Assembly: GCF_008634025.1 (NCBI RefSeq)
Contig: NZ_PDCM01000002.1
Span: 806,001-870,000 of the forward strand
Source of the DNA: Streptomyces albofaciens JCM 4342
GTDB lineage: Bacteria; Actinomycetota; Actinomycetes; Streptomycetales; Streptomycetaceae
Reading direction: 5' to 3'
DNA length: 64,000 bases
The translations under genes and the position numbers were made by a program. The notes below the pieces were generated by a model. That model was not told the origin of the DNA and made no database searches. It saw only the letters and a list, made by a program, of their open reading frames with translations. Positions 43,830 to 53,516 of this stretch are shown in pieces (the stretch's first letter is position 1; each line of letters begins with the position of its first letter).

Positions 43830-44168
43830 ATGCCCATCAATCCCCAACGCGCGCTGGAAGGCTACCTGCGCGCCCTCGCGTACGACTCGGACGACTTCGG
43901 ACCGGCCCCCGGCCCCGGCCGCCCCGCGACCACCGCCGGCGCCGGTTCCGAGCCCGCGCCCGCGCCCGCGGCCGCGGCCGCCCGCGAGACGGCTTCCGTC
44001 CCCGAAACCGCCCGGCCCAAGGCTTCCGTCCCCGGAACCGCCCAGACCAAGGCTCCCGTCCCCGCCCCGGAGCAGGCACCGCCCGCCACGCACCCGGCCG
44101 GGCTGCTGCTCCGGCTGCTCTCCCTGCGCCGTGGCCCGGCGGCCGCCGAGCGGGCGCGCCGGGCCTGA
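43830..44168 (+). CDS. Hypothetical small protein with decapeptide repeats
   Basis: 112 residues. The N-terminus '[20 protein letters not shown]' looks structured. The middle is Pro/Ala-rich with three imperfect ten-residue repeats ([30 protein letters not shown]) coded by a 30-bp tandem repeat at about 43990-44080. It ends in a basic helix. The ATG at 43830 follows AGCAGGAG. Unknown function. Confidence 0.5.
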   Translation: MPINPQRALEGYLRALAYDSDDFGPAPGPGRPATTAGAGSEPAPAPAAAAARETASVPETARPKASVPGTAQTKAPVPAPEQAPPATHPAGLLLRLLSLRRGPAAAERARRA

Positions 44169-44434
44169 GCCGTACGTGGGCATCCGGCCGCGATACGCCG
44201 GTGTCCGCCGTCGTACGGTCCCGCACCGGTGCCTCCCCGGGGGCGCCGGTGCACCCTTCCGGGTGGCGGCGGGCCGCCCCGCCCCGTGGGGCACCGGGAA
44301 TCCCGGCCGTGCCGATGCCAGGCTGTCCCAGGTGCCGGGCGAGCGGTCGCGTGTCGGCCCGGCGCGCGCGTGCGTCGCGGTACGTGTCGGCGTCCCCGTG
44401 CCGGGTTCCGGCGCGGGCCGGGCGGAGGTTGCTG

Positions 44435-46144
44435 GTGGTCCAGGTCGAGCAGGTCATGCGTACGGAGGCCGCCGCGGCGCCCCGCAACACGGTGGGCCGG
44501 GCCGTGCGCCGCTGGCTGACCACGACCGATCACAAGGTGATCGGGAACCTCTATCTCGTCACCGCGTTCGGCTTCTTCCTGTTCGCGGGCGCGCTGGCGA
44601 TGCTGATGCGTGCCGAACTGGCCCGCCCGGGGCTACAGATCGTCAGCGCCGAGCAGTACAACCAGCTGTTCACCATCCACGGCACGATCATGATGCTGCT
44701 GTTCGCGACGCCCATGTTCGCCGGGTTCTCGAACGCGGTCATGCCGTTGCAGATCGGCGCCCCCGACGTGGCCTTCCCCCGGCTGAACGCCCTGACGTAC
44801 TGGCTGTTCCTGTTCGGCGGCCTGATCGTGGTGTCGGGGTTCCTCACGCCGCAGGGCGCCGCGTCGTTCGGCTGGTTCGCCTACGCGCCGCTGAACAGCG
44901 CGCTGCGCACGCCGGGCGCCGGCGGCGACCTGTGGACCATGGGACTCGTCGTGTCGGGCCTCAGCACCACCCTGGGCGCGGTCAACTTCATCGCCACCAT
45001 CATGTGCCTGCGCGCCCCGGGCATGACCATGTTCCGGATGCCGATCTTCACCTGGAACGTGCTGTTCACCTCGATCCTGGCGCTGCTGGCGTTCCCGGTG
45101 CTGACCGCCGCGCTGCTCGCCCTGGAGGCGGACCGCACGTTCGGCGCGCACATCTACGACCCGGCGAACGGCGGGGCGGTCCTGTGGCAGCACCTGTTCT
45201 GGTTCTTCGGGCATCCGGAGGTCTATATCGTCGCCCTGCCGTTCTTCGGCGTGATCACGGAGATCCTCCCGGTGTTCAGCCGCAAGCCGGTGTTCGGGTA
45301 CATCGGCATGGTGGGCGCGACCATCGCCATCACCATGCTCTCGGCGACCGTGTGGGCGCACCACATGTTCGCCACGGGCGCGGTGCTGCTGCCGTTCTTC
45401 TCCCTGATGTCCTTTCTGATCGCGGCGCCGACCGGGGTGAAGTTCTTCAACTGGATCGGCACCATGTGGCGCGGCAGCGTGTCGTTCGAGACGCCGATGC
45501 TGTGGGCCGGCGGATTCCTGGTCACGTTTCTGCTGGGCGGTCTGAGCGGGGTGCTGATCGCGTCGCCGCCGCTGGACTTCCACGTCACCGACTCGTATTT
45601 CATCGTCGCGCACCTGCACTACGTCCTCTTCGGCACGGTGGTCTTCGCGATGTTCGGCGGTTTCTACTTCTGGTGGCCGAAGCTCACGGGGCGCCTGCTG
45701 GACGAGCGGCTGGGGAGAATCCACTTCTGGTCGCTCTTCACCGGATTCCAGCTGACGTTCCTCGTGCAGCACTGGCTGGGCTCCAGCGGAATGCCCCGGC
45801 GTTACGCGGACTACCTGGCGGCCGACGGGTTCACCGTACTGAACTCGCTCTCCTCGGCCGGCGCGTTCCTGCTGGGGCTTTCCACGCTGCCTTTCCTCTA
45901 CAACGTGTGGCGTACGGCGCGCCGCGCGCCCAAGGTGACGGTGGACGATCCGTGGGGCTACGGCAGGTCGCTGGAGTGGGCGACGTCCTGCCCGCCGCCC
46001 CGGCACAATTTCCACACGCTGCCCCGCGTACGGTCCGACTCCCCCGCCTTCGACCTGCACCACCCCGAAGCACTGCGGCTGCCCGCGCCGCAGCGCGGCA
46101 GTACCGAACCGACGCCCGATCCGCACAGAGAGCGGCACATGTGA
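44435..46144 (+). CDS. ctaD: Cytochrome c oxidase subunit I, second copy type
   Basis: 569 residues, 12 or more membrane segments. Haem a ligand His is in '[12 protein letters not shown]'; the CuB/haem a3 block '[14 protein letters not shown]' has the Cu-linked His-Tyr pair, then 'WAHHMFATG' (two CuB His) and '[20 protein letters not shown]'. It should be the core of an aa3-type terminal oxidase. It lies apart from ctaC/ctaE, so it is most probably an accessory paralogue. GTG 44435 is chosen for GGAGG 6 bases upstream; ATG 44456 is an alternative. The stop overlaps the ctaF start (ATGTGA). Confidence 0.9.
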   Translation: MVQVEQVMRTEAAAAPRNTVGRAVRRWLTTTDHKVIGNLYLVTAFGFFLFAGALAMLMRAELARPGLQIVSAEQYNQLFTIHGTIMMLLFATPMFAGFSNAVMPLQIGAPDVAFPRLNALTYWLFLFGGLIVVSGFLTPQGAASFGWFAYAPLNSALRTPGAGGDLWTMGLVVSGLSTTLGAVNFIATIMCLRAPGMTMFRMPIFTWNVLFTSILALLAFPVLTAALLALEADRTFGAHIYDPANGGAVLWQHLFWFFGHPEVYIVALPFFGVITEILPVFSRKPVFGYIGMVGATIAITMLSATVWAHHMFATGAVLLPFFSLMSFLIAAPTGVKFFNWIGTMWRGSVSFETPMLWAGGFLVTFLLGGLSGVLIASPPLDFHVTDSYFIVAHLHYVLFGTVVFAMFGGFYFWWPKLTGRLLDERLGRIHFWSLFTGFQLTFLVQHWLGSSGMPRRYADYLAADGFTVLNSLSSAGAFLLGLSTLPFLYNVWRTARRAPKVTVDDPWGYGRSLEWATSCPPPRHNFHTLPRVRSDSPAFDLHHPEALRLPAPQRGSTEPTPDPHRERHM

Positions 46145-46527
46145 AGACCGAGGCAATTCTCTTCGCCGGAGTGGCGGCCTTCTTCTTCGTGGCGGGCCTC
46201 GGCTACGCCTTCTGGTCGCGGGAACCGGCCGGTACGGCGGCGCTGGCCGTCTCTTTCCTGATGTCCTCGCTCGTGAGCGGATTCTGCACGCTCAACCACC
46301 ACAAACGGGGAATGCGGCCGGAGGACCGCAAGGAGGCCGAGGTGCGCGAGCGGTACGGCGGCCTGGGGTTCTTTCCGCCGCGCAGCGCCTATCCCCCGCT
46401 GACCGGTCTGGCGGTGGCGCTGACCGCGCTGGGCGTGGTCTTCGGCCTGTGGCTGTTCGTCATCGGGGCCGGTCTGCTGATCGCGGGCGTCGTCGGCATG
46501 GTGCTGGAGTTCTCCGGCCACGCGTAG
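46141..46527 (+). CDS. ctaF: Cytochrome c oxidase subunit IV (CtaF)
   Basis: 128 residues with four hydrophobic helices ('[19 protein letters not shown]', '[17 protein letters not shown]', '[20 protein letters not shown]', '[16 protein letters not shown]'). It is the actinobacterial oxidase subunit IV, with the '[15 protein letters not shown]' loop of the family. GTG 46141 overlaps the ctaD stop by 4 bases, so the two are coupled. Confidence 0.88.
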   Translation: MKTEAILFAGVAAFFFVAGLGYAFWSREPAGTAALAVSFLMSSLVSGFCTLNHHKRGMRPEDRKEAEVRERYGGLGFFPPRSAYPPLTGLAVALTALGVVFGLWLFVIGAGLLIAGVVGMVLEFSGHA

Positions 46528-46532
46528 CCGGG

Positions 46533-48173
46533 TCAGTCGTCCGGGCCACGCTGCGGACCGGCCGTACGCTCGGCGACGCGGGCCCGCTGCTCGGGGGTGG
46601 CCGGCAGGTCGACACGGTCGCGGTAGTACCAGTTGCTCAGCGCCAGGCGGACCCGCTGCCGCCGGGCCAGGCGCGCCGGGCCGCCCTCGGGGGGCCGCAG
46701 CGGCTCGGGCACGTCGCGGACGAGCAGCCGGTAGCGGCGGTCGGCGCAGAGGCCGCGCCGCCCCTCGCCGAGCCCGCCGCTCGGGTCCTGTGCCACCTCG
46801 CCCGTCTCCTCCCCCTCCAGCAGCGCGTCGCGGTCCTCGCTCTGGAGGGCGAGGCAGATCCGCTTGGTGAGCAGGAACGCGAGCACCGGGCCCGCCACCA
46901 GGGCCACGCGGAAGAACCAGGTCAGGGCGTTCACCGAGACGCCGAAACCGAAGGCGGTCACATCGTTGCCGCCGGCGGCGAGGAGCACGGCGTAGAAGAC
47001 GATGCCGGCGACGCCCAGTCCCGTCCGCGTGGGCCGGTTCCGCGGCCGGTCGCACAGGTGGTGTTCGGTGCCGTCCCGCGTGACCCACTTCTCGCAGAAC
47101 GGATAGAGGTACAGGACGAGGAAGAACAGCGCGGGCAGGAGCACCGCCGGGATCAGGACGCTCCACAGGACGGTGTGGCCCCACACGTCGGTTTCCCACG
47201 GCGGCATGAGGCGCAGGGCGCCTTCCAGGAATCCGACGTACCAGTCGGGCTGGGCACCGGTGGCGACCTGGTCCGACCGGTACGGCCCGTATTCCCATAC
47301 GGGGTTGATCTGGGCCAGTGCGCCGAGCAGCGTCAGCACACCGGCGGTCATGAAGAACAGGCCGGCGGATTTCGCGGTGAAGTGCGGGTACATCGGCCGC
47401 CCGACGACATTGCGGTTGGTGCTGCCGCGCCGGCTCCACTGGGTGTGCTTGAGGTACACCACGAGGATCAGGTGCACCGTGATGAGCGCGACCATGATTC
47501 CCGGAACGAGCAGGATGTGCAGCCCGTACAGGCGGTTGACCAGCTCCGTGCCGGGGAATTCACCGCCCCACAGGAAGAAGCTCAGATAGGTGCCGGCGAC
47601 GGGGACGGACATGACGATGGTGTTCGCGGTGCGCAGGCCCGTCCCGGACAGTGAGTCGTCGGGCAGTGAATAGCCGGCGAATCCCTCCAGCATCGCCAGC
47701 AGGAAGAGCGTCACACCGATGACCCAGTTGACTTCCCGCGGCTTGCGGAACGCGCCGGTGAAGAAGATGCGGAGCAGATGGACGCAGAGGGCGGCGATGA
47801 AGACCAGGGCCGCCCAGTGGTGGATCTGCCGGATCAGCAGCCCGCCCCGGATGTCGAAGCTGATGTGCAGGGCCGAGGCGTAGGCGTGGGACATCGGCAG
47901 GCCGGACAGCGGGGTGTGCCGCCCGTGGTAGACCGTCTGCGCGGTCACCGGGTCGAAGAACAGGGTCAGGTACGTGCCGGTGAGCACGAGCACGAGGAAG
48001 GCGTAGAGCGCGAGTTCGCCGAGCAGGAACGACCAGTGGTCGGGGAAGGCTTTGCGCAGCAGCGCCCGGCCCCCTTCGGCCATCGGCAGCCGCCGGTCGA
48101 GCGCCTCGAAGCCGGTGCGCGCGAACTGCCCGGCGCGGACGCGCGCCCGTGCCGTACGCCTGCGGAACACCAT
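46533..48173 (-). CDS. qcrB: Cytochrome bc1 complex cytochrome b subunit (QcrB paralogue)
   Basis: 546 residues, as long as housekeeping QcrB. 'FPDHWSFLLGELALYAFLVL' is the first helix, the haem b His pairs are in 'QIHHWAALVFIAALCVHLLR' and 'RLYGLHILLVPGIMVALITV', and 'REHHLCDRPRNRPTRT'-like 'EHHLCDRPRNRPTR' follows helix 8. The C-terminal tail is divergent. No qcrA or qcrC lies beside it. It is convergent with ctaF, with a 5-bp gap. Together with ctaD/ctaF it forms an incomplete duplicated respiratory module. ATG 48173. Confidence 0.9.
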   Translation of the reverse strand: MVFRRRTARARVRAGQFARTGFEALDRRLPMAEGGRALLRKAFPDHWSFLLGELALYAFLVLVLTGTYLTLFFDPVTAQTVYHGRHTPLSGLPMSHAYASALHISFDIRGGLLIRQIHHWAALVFIAALCVHLLRIFFTGAFRKPREVNWVIGVTLFLLAMLEGFAGYSLPDDSLSGTGLRTANTIVMSVPVAGTYLSFFLWGGEFPGTELVNRLYGLHILLVPGIMVALITVHLILVVYLKHTQWSRRGSTNRNVVGRPMYPHFTAKSAGLFFMTAGVLTLLGALAQINPVWEYGPYRSDQVATGAQPDWYVGFLEGALRLMPPWETDVWGHTVLWSVLIPAVLLPALFFLVLYLYPFCEKWVTRDGTEHHLCDRPRNRPTRTGLGVAGIVFYAVLLAAGGNDVTAFGFGVSVNALTWFFRVALVAGPVLAFLLTKRICLALQSEDRDALLEGEETGEVAQDPSGGLGEGRRGLCADRRYRLLVRDVPEPLRPPEGGPARLARRQRVRLALSNWYYRDRVDLPATPEQRARVAERTAGPQRGPDD

Positions 48174-48182
48174 CGGCGTCCC

Positions 48183-48557
48183 TCAGCCGTTGCCGAACGA
48201 GCCGCCTTTTCCCTCGTCCCACGGTGGCGGTTGGCCGGAGTTCCCCGGGCGGGTCCCGTATTCGCCCATGTCCCGGACCTCGGACGGCGTCCCGTCGTGG
48301 CTGTCCCGGGACACCCCGTCGGTCTCCCGCGCCGAGGTGCCCTTGCGGGCGGCCCTGCCGCGGGGCCGGGCGTGGGCGCGCGGCGGGCGGTCCTGGTTGC
48401 GCGCGCGGCGCCGGTAGCCGTACACGACGGCACCGATCAGCAGGAGCACGATGGCGATGCCCGCGATGAGGGGGCCGATGCCGATGGCCAGGTGGGAGGC
48501 GGCGGTCGGCGGTTCGACCGGCCGGGGCGCGGCCGTCGTGGGCGCAGCGAGGAACAT
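48183..48557 (-). CDS. DUF6479-type small membrane protein
   Basis: 124 residues: one transmembrane helix 'GIGPLIAGIAIVLLLIGAVV' (about 25-46), a basic stretch 'YGYRRRARNQDRPPRAHARP' on the inside, then a Gly/Asp-rich tail ending 'WDEGKGGSFGNG'. The layout matches DUF6479 proteins of Streptomyces. It is 9 bp upstream of the qcrB paralogue and probably its operon leader. Function unknown. Confidence 0.75.
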   Translation of the reverse strand: MFLAAPTTAAPRPVEPPTAASHLAIGIGPLIAGIAIVLLLIGAVVYGYRRRARNQDRPPRAHARPRGRAARKGTSARETDGVSRDSHDGTPSEVRDMGEYGTRPGNSGQPPPWDEGKGGSFGNG

Positions 48558-48713
48558 GGGAGCTGACTACCCGATGTGTCCGGTTCGTCATCACCGGGGC
48601 CGCCAATCGGGTGGCCGGGCGTACGGCGGGGCGTGGGCGGGCCGCTCCGTCCGTCCATGCCCCAGCCGTACGGGGCGGCCATGCGGGTCTCTCCGCACGG
48701 GCCCGTCGAGGGC

Positions 48714-49196
48714 CTACTCCTCCCCGGCGTGCGCCCTGCGGACGGCGGCGAGGTCGATCTTCTTCATACGGAACATCGCCTCGGTGGCCCGCTTCGCCTT
48801 CGCCGGGTCGGAGTCGCCGACCAGGCTGAGGAGTTCGGCCGGGAACACCTGCCAGGACACGCCGAACTTGTCCTTCAGCCAGCCGCAGGGCCCTTCTTCA
48901 CCGCCGTCGCTGAGCCGCTCCCAGTAGTAGTCCACTTCCTCCTGGTCGGCACAGCGGACCTGGAACGACACGGCCTCGTTGAACTTGAATTCAGGGCCGC
49001 CGTTGAGCCCCATGAACTTCTGGCCGTTGAGGACGAATTCGACGGCCATCACCTCACCGGGCGTCCCGGGGCCGGCCTCGTTGTAGCGCCCGATGTCACC
49101 GAGCCGGGAGTTCTTGAAGATGGAGAGGTAGTGGTGCGCCGCTTCCTCGGCCTGGCCGTCGAACCACAGGCAGGTCGTGAAACCGTCGATGGTCAT
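48714..49196 (-). CDS. VOC-family (PhnB-like) protein
   Basis: 160 residues with the PhnB/3-demethylubiquinone-methyltransferase-like glyoxalase fold: 'TTCLWFDGQAEEAAHHYLSI', 'EFVLNGQKFMGLNGGPEFKF', 'EEVDYYWERLSDGGEEGPCG' and 'KDKFGVSWQVFP'. These proteins are dimers with a paired beta-alpha-beta site; the substrate is unknown. ATG 49196. Monocistronic. Confidence 0.9.
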   Translation of the reverse strand: MTIDGFTTCLWFDGQAEEAAHHYLSIFKNSRLGDIGRYNEAGPGTPGEVMAVEFVLNGQKFMGLNGGPEFKFNEAVSFQVRCADQEEVDYYWERLSDGGEEGPCGWLKDKFGVSWQVFPAELLSLVGDSDPAKAKRATEAMFRMKKIDLAAVRRAHAGEE

Positions 49197-49373
49197 GGTG
49201 TGCCTCCCGTCGTCTGGGCCCGTGTATACCCGTACGGCGGGGGCGGCGCCATAACCGGACCCGTGTTCGAACCGGTCTTCACGGTGATTTACGGACGTGC
49301 GCTCGCGCCGCGTACACCATCGTGCCTACGGTCCGCGTGGTCCGGCGGGGCCGGGTGGGCGCGGGCGGCGCCG

Positions 49374-49790
49374 TCAGTCGGTCGAGAGGGCTTCGAGGAG
49401 GTCCCCGGCCTTGGCGTCGGGCAGCGAGCGGGCCACGTCGGCCAGCGCGACCATGCCGACGAGGCGGTGGCCGTCGATCACCGGCAGGCGCCGGACCTTG
49501 TGCTGCGCCATGGTCGCGAGGATCTCCTCGGTGCCGTCGTCGGCCCCGATGGTGACCGCCTCGCCTTGCGCCAGCTCGCCGGCCTTGGTCTGCGCGGGGT
49601 CCTTGCCCTGGCCCAGCACCTTGACCACGATGTCACGGTCGGTCAGAACGCCCTTGAGCTTCTCGTCCGTACCGCAGATGGGCACCGCGCCGACACCGAG
49701 GTCGGTGAGCTTGCGGGCCGCGTCGAGGACGCTGTCCTCGGCGCCGATGCACTCGGCTCCGGGGGACATGATCTCGCGTGCAGTGGGCAT
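49374..49790 (-). CDS. Two-CBS-domain protein
   Basis: 138 residues made of two CBS domains: 'IMSPGAECIGAEDSVLDAAR' to 'LTDRDIVVKVLG' and 'EAVTIGADDGTEEILATMAQ' to 'VGMVALADVARSLPD'. Stand-alone CBS pairs bind adenosyl nucleotides and often serve in stress responses. The start ATG 49790 is supported by the family N-terminus. Bases 49791-50247 between it and the divergent GMC oxidoreductase contain no gene. Confidence 0.9.
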   Translation of the reverse strand: MPTAREIMSPGAECIGAEDSVLDAARKLTDLGVGAVPICGTDEKLKGVLTDRDIVVKVLGQGKDPAQTKAGELAQGEAVTIGADDGTEEILATMAQHKVRRLPVIDGHRLVGMVALADVARSLPDAKAGDLLEALSTD

Positions 49791-50247
49791 GGGTTCCGCC
49801 TTTCTCCCTGCGTCGCATGGGGACGTATGTGAGATGTACGTACTGGTCGGCCGGCCGTGACCGGAGCCGCCGACGGGCGCCGGCGGGCGCCGCGGAGGTC
49901 CGGGCTCCGGCCGCCGGCTCACGGGTTCCCGGCTGTTGCGGGCCCTAACGTCCGATCCGCTGGATTGCTCCGGATGCCGCCGGGGAGCCCCCGGCCCCCG
50001 TCCGGGCGAGCGGCCGGTGGACCAGCCGGGACATGTGCGTCTGGGACGGGCCCGTCCCCGGCCGCGATGGCGCTCTGTGTCATGTCCTGGAAGAACCGCA
50101 GGTGGAGGATGCGGCGTTCGCGCCGGGGAGCCGGGCCGGGGCGGGTCCGGCCGCCCTCTCGGGATGTGGCCGCGGCGCACCGTTGCTCTACTGGGAGGGC
50201 CGGCCGCGCGGCTCCGCGCGGCCGCTGCCGAACCGGGAGGAGACGGC

Positions 50248-52575
50248 GTGGCCGAGGCGACGGAACGCAGCGGACCGGGGCGGCCCGAACGGGTGGACGC
50301 CCTGGTCGTCGGCTCCGGTTTCGGCGGCTCGGTGACGGCGTACCGGCTGGCGGAGGCGGGGCTGTCCGTCGTCGTCCTGGAGCGCGGCCGGGCGTACCCG
50401 CCGGGCAGCTTCCCCCGTACCCCGGCCGAGCTGGGGCGGGCCCTGTGGGACCCGAGCGAGGGGCTGTACGGGCTGTTCGACGTCTGGCGGTTCGGGGGCT
50501 GCGACTCCCTCGTCGCCAGCGGGCTGGGCGGCGGCTCGCTGATCTACGCCAATGTGCTGCTCCGCAAGGAGGCGCGCTGGTTCGTGCGGCGGGAGGAACT
50601 GCCCGGCGGCGGCCACGAGTCCTGGCCGCTGTCCCGCGCGGACCTCGATCCGCACTACGCCGCGGTGGAGGCGGTGCTGCGCCCGGTCCCGTACCCGGTC
50701 GAGGCCGAGCCCTACGCCCGCACGCCGAAGACCCGGGCGCTGCGGGAGGCGGCCGGACGGGCGGGGCTGCCGTGGTCCCCGGCCCCGCTCGCGGTCAGCT
50801 TCGCGCCCCGCGCCGGGGCGCCGCCCGGCCCCGGGCTGCCGCTCGCGGACGAGCCGTACGGCAACCTGCACGGTGTGCCGCGCGGCACCTGCCGGCTCAC
50901 CGGGGAGTGCGACCTCGGCTGCAACAACGGCGCGAAGAACACCCTCGACCACACCTACCTGTCCGCCGCGCGCCGGCACGGTGCCGATCTGCGGACCGGG
51001 CACCAGGCCGTGACGGTGGAGCCGCTGGACGGGGGCGGCTACCGCGTCGGCTACGTCGTGCACGACACGGACGGTACGGACGGCACCGATGGCACGAACG
51101 GCACGGGACGCCCCACGCGCACCGCCGACCTGCCGCGGCACCACATCGACTGCGACCGCCTGGTGCTGGCGGCCGGCACCTACGGCACCGTCCACCTGCT
51201 GCTGACCAACCGCGCGCGGCTGCCCGGGCTGGGCCCCGCGCTGGGCACCCGGTTCTGCGGCAACGGCGACCTGCTGACGTTCCTGTACGGGCGCGAGGGC
51301 AGACCGGTACCGCCCCCCGACCAGGGGCCGGTGATCACCGGGGTGGTCGGGGTGCCGGACGGGGCGGGTGAGGCGGGTGACGGTACCGGGCGCGGGCACA
51401 TCGTCCAGGACGGCGGCTATCCGGGCTTCCTGAACTGGCTCGCGGAGGGCGTGCGGCTCGCCGGGGGCGCCGGGCGGCTGGCCACGCTCGCCGCCGGCCT
51501 GGCCGTGCGGCGCGCGCTCGGCTCGGCGGACAGCAACCTCTCCGGCGAGATCGCCGCCCTGCTCGGTTCCGGCAAGGGCTTCCCCGGCGTGCTGCCGCTG
51601 CTGGGGGTGGGCCGCGACGTGCCCGACGGGGTGATGGGGCTGCGGGACGGGCGGCTGGACGTACGGTGGACCACCGCCACCAGCCGGGCGTACTACGAGG
51701 GCGTCCGCGCCACCATGCGGCAGCTGGCCGACGGGATGGGGGCGGGGTACCTGGACAACCCCATCTGGTGGTGGCGGCGGGTCGTCACCGTCCACCCGGT
51801 GGGCGGCGCGCCCATCGGCGACCGCCCGGAGGAGGCCGTCTGCGATCCGTACGGCGAGGTGTACGGGCATCCCCGTCTGTACGTGGCGGACGCGGCCGCG
51901 CTGCCCGGACCCGTCGGTGTCAATCCGTCGCTGACGATCGCGGCGCTGGCGGACCGGATGTGCACCCGCCTCCTGGAGAACCGGCCGCCCCGGCAGGCGC
52001 ACCGGCCGGCTGCGGCGCCCGCCACGGCCCTGACGTTCGCCGAGGTCATGCGCGGCGCGCTGACCGACGGCCCGGCGCTGACCCTGCGTCTGACCATCAC
52101 CGTCGACGACGTGGACGCCTTCGTCGACGAGCCGGACCACCGGGCCGCGGCGCGCGGGACGGTGGACTGCGAGCCGCTGGGCGGCCAACTGCCCGTACGG
52201 AACGGCTGGTTCAACCTCTTCCTGCCGAGCGGTCTGCCGGGGCGCCGCCGGATGCTCTACCACCTCCATCTGGACGGGCCGCGGGGCCGTCCGCTGACCC
52301 TCACCGGCCACAAGGAGGTGGGCGACGACCCTGGCCCCGACCTGTGGGCGGACACCACCACGCTGGCGGTCGAAATCCGCCAGGGGCGGCACGAACCGGG
52401 CGAAGAACCCGGGACGGCGCCACTATGCACCGGCGTCGTGCGCGTGGGACGCCTGGACTTCGTCCGGCAGCTCACCACCATGCGCGCCACGGGAGCCGCT
52501 CCGCTCGCCGGGCTGGTCCGGTTCGGGCGGTTCTTCGCCGGGGAGCTGTGGGACGCGTACGGTCCGGGGCGGTAG
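50248..52575 (+). CDS. GMC-type oxidoreductase (cholesterol-oxidase-like) with C-terminal accessory domain
   Basis: 775 residues. 'VVGSGFGGSVTAYRLAEAG' binds FAD; 'GLGGGSLIYANVLLR' and 'CDLGCNNGAKNTLDHTYL' are the cholesterol-oxidase/GMC blocks, and 'VHPVGGAPIGDRPEEAVCDP' with 'PSLTIAALADRM' end the oxidase part (to about 590). A further 180 residues form a beta-rich domain seen in long proteins where a GMC oxidase is fused to an alpha/beta hydrolase. A 9-bp minisatellite (51062-51108) codes for a DGT repeat. GTG 50248 follows GGGAGGAG. The hydrolase partner may be the gene at 55365-56486. Confidence 0.85.
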   Translation: MAEATERSGPGRPERVDALVVGSGFGGSVTAYRLAEAGLSVVVLERGRAYPPGSFPRTPAELGRALWDPSEGLYGLFDVWRFGGCDSLVASGLGGGSLIYANVLLRKEARWFVRREELPGGGHESWPLSRADLDPHYAAVEAVLRPVPYPVEAEPYARTPKTRALREAAGRAGLPWSPAPLAVSFAPRAGAPPGPGLPLADEPYGNLHGVPRGTCRLTGECDLGCNNGAKNTLDHTYLSAARRHGADLRTGHQAVTVEPLDGGGYRVGYVVHDTDGTDGTDGTNGTGRPTRTADLPRHHIDCDRLVLAAGTYGTVHLLLTNRARLPGLGPALGTRFCGNGDLLTFLYGREGRPVPPPDQGPVITGVVGVPDGAGEAGDGTGRGHIVQDGGYPGFLNWLAEGVRLAGGAGRLATLAAGLAVRRALGSADSNLSGEIAALLGSGKGFPGVLPLLGVGRDVPDGVMGLRDGRLDVRWTTATSRAYYEGVRATMRQLADGMGAGYLDNPIWWWRRVVTVHPVGGAPIGDRPEEAVCDPYGEVYGHPRLYVADAAALPGPVGVNPSLTIAALADRMCTRLLENRPPRQAHRPAAAPATALTFAEVMRGALTDGPALTLRLTITVDDVDAFVDEPDHRAAARGTVDCEPLGGQLPVRNGWFNLFLPSGLPGRRRMLYHLHLDGPRGRPLTLTGHKEVGDDPGPDLWADTTTLAVEIRQGRHEPGEEPGTAPLCTGVVRVGRLDFVRQLTTMRATGAAPLAGLVRFGRFFAGELWDAYGPGR

Positions 52576-52625
52576 GCCGCACCGGGGGGCGCACCTCAGT
52601 CCTCAGTTCTCAGGAATGTAAACGC

Positions 52626-52672
52626 TAGCTTAGCCCTAAGCTAATCTACCTCACCGCTAAGGCAGCAGTTAG
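52626..52672 (+). promoter_or_regulatory. Palindromic operator(s) upstream of the MarR gene
   Basis: TAGCTTAG-CC-CTAAGCTA (52626-52643) is a perfect 8+8 inverted repeat. A second, GCTAA-8 nt-TTAGC, lies at 52655-52672, ending 9 bp before the start. Both share the core CTAAG/TTAGC and are unusually AT-rich for this DNA. They are probably autoregulatory MarR sites. Confidence 0.7.
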
Positions 52673-52681
52673 CCTGAGCGG

Positions 52682-53185
52682 ATGACCGACCACGTAGACC
52701 GCGTCCTGGCGCAGTGGGCCGAACAGGCCCCCGGTCTGGACGCGTCCCCCATGGCCGTCGTCGGCCGCGTCAAGCGGCTCGCGCACATCATCGAGACGGA
52801 GTTGCGCGCCGCCTACAAGAGCCACGACCTCGACGCCGCGGCCTTCGACGTCCTCGCCACCCTCCGCCGCAGCCCCCCGCCGCACCGTCTGACCCCCGCC
52901 GCGCTGATGCACGCCTCGATGGTCACCTCGGGCGCCATCTCCCAGCGCCTGGACCGCCTGGAGGAACGCGGCCTGATCACCCGCACCCGCCGGACCCACG
53001 ACGCGCGCAGTTTCGACGTCACCCTGACCGCAGCGGGCCTCGAACTCGTCGACAAGGCCCTCCTCGACGACATCGCCACCCGGAACCGCCTGCTCGCCGG
53101 CGTCACCCGCGCCCAGCGCGACCGGATGGCGAAGGATCTGCGGACCCTGCTGGAATCGTTGGGGGACATCGACCGGATGCGGTGA
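52682..53185 (+). CDS. MarR-family regulator
   Basis: 167 residues. The winged helix-turn-helix holds 'LTPAALMHASMVTSGAISQR' as recognition part and 'RTRRTHDARSFDVTLTAAGL' as wing, with helices for dimerisation on both sides. MarR proteins repress efflux or catabolic genes and respond to phenolic ligands. Palindromic sites lie directly upstream, so it should regulate itself; the GMC gene 106 bp before or the MFS gene may be targets. ATG 52682. Confidence 0.9.
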   Translation: MTDHVDRVLAQWAEQAPGLDASPMAVVGRVKRLAHIIETELRAAYKSHDLDAAAFDVLATLRRSPPPHRLTPAALMHASMVTSGAISQRLDRLEERGLITRTRRTHDARSFDVTLTAAGLELVDKALLDDIATRNRLLAGVTRAQRDRMAKDLRTLLESLGDIDRMR

Positions 53186-53186
53186 G

Positions 53187-53516
53187 ATGGGGCTCATGAC
53201 GGCACCGGCATCCTTCACCTTCGTGCGCCACATCGACGGGCTCCGCCACCACTTCGAACGCCACGGCGAGCGCAACGGCCGCCCTGCCTACCGCCGGGCG
53301 GACGGGAACGTGTGGTGCGTCTGGTCACCGGCCGACGGCTGGCACTGCGAGGTCGCCGGCGGCCTCGTCACCGCCCGTCCCCTCGACAGCCGCGCCGATG
53401 CCCCCGAGCCCCCGGCCACCGTCTGGCGCAGCTTCAAGAACGACCGTTCCTACCTGTACGACCTCCGCCCTAGTCGTGCGGCGGCAGCTGTCCGATCTTG
53501 TGATCGGCGACGTTGA
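53187..53516 (+). CDS. Hypothetical small protein
   Basis: 109 residues with a compact aromatic-rich core ('FTFVRHIDGLRHHFERHGER', 'VWCVWSPADGWHCEVAGG', 'VWRSFKNDRSYLYDL'). It starts 1 bp after the MarR stop and probably shares its transcript. The last 15 residues overlap the convergent ArsR gene by 47 bp. An internal ATG at 53196 may be the real start. No family recognised. Confidence 0.55.
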   Translation: MGLMTAPASFTFVRHIDGLRHHFERHGERNGRPAYRRADGNVWCVWSPADGWHCEVAGGLVTARPLDSRADAPEPPATVWRSFKNDRSYLYDLRPSRAAAAVRSCDRRR

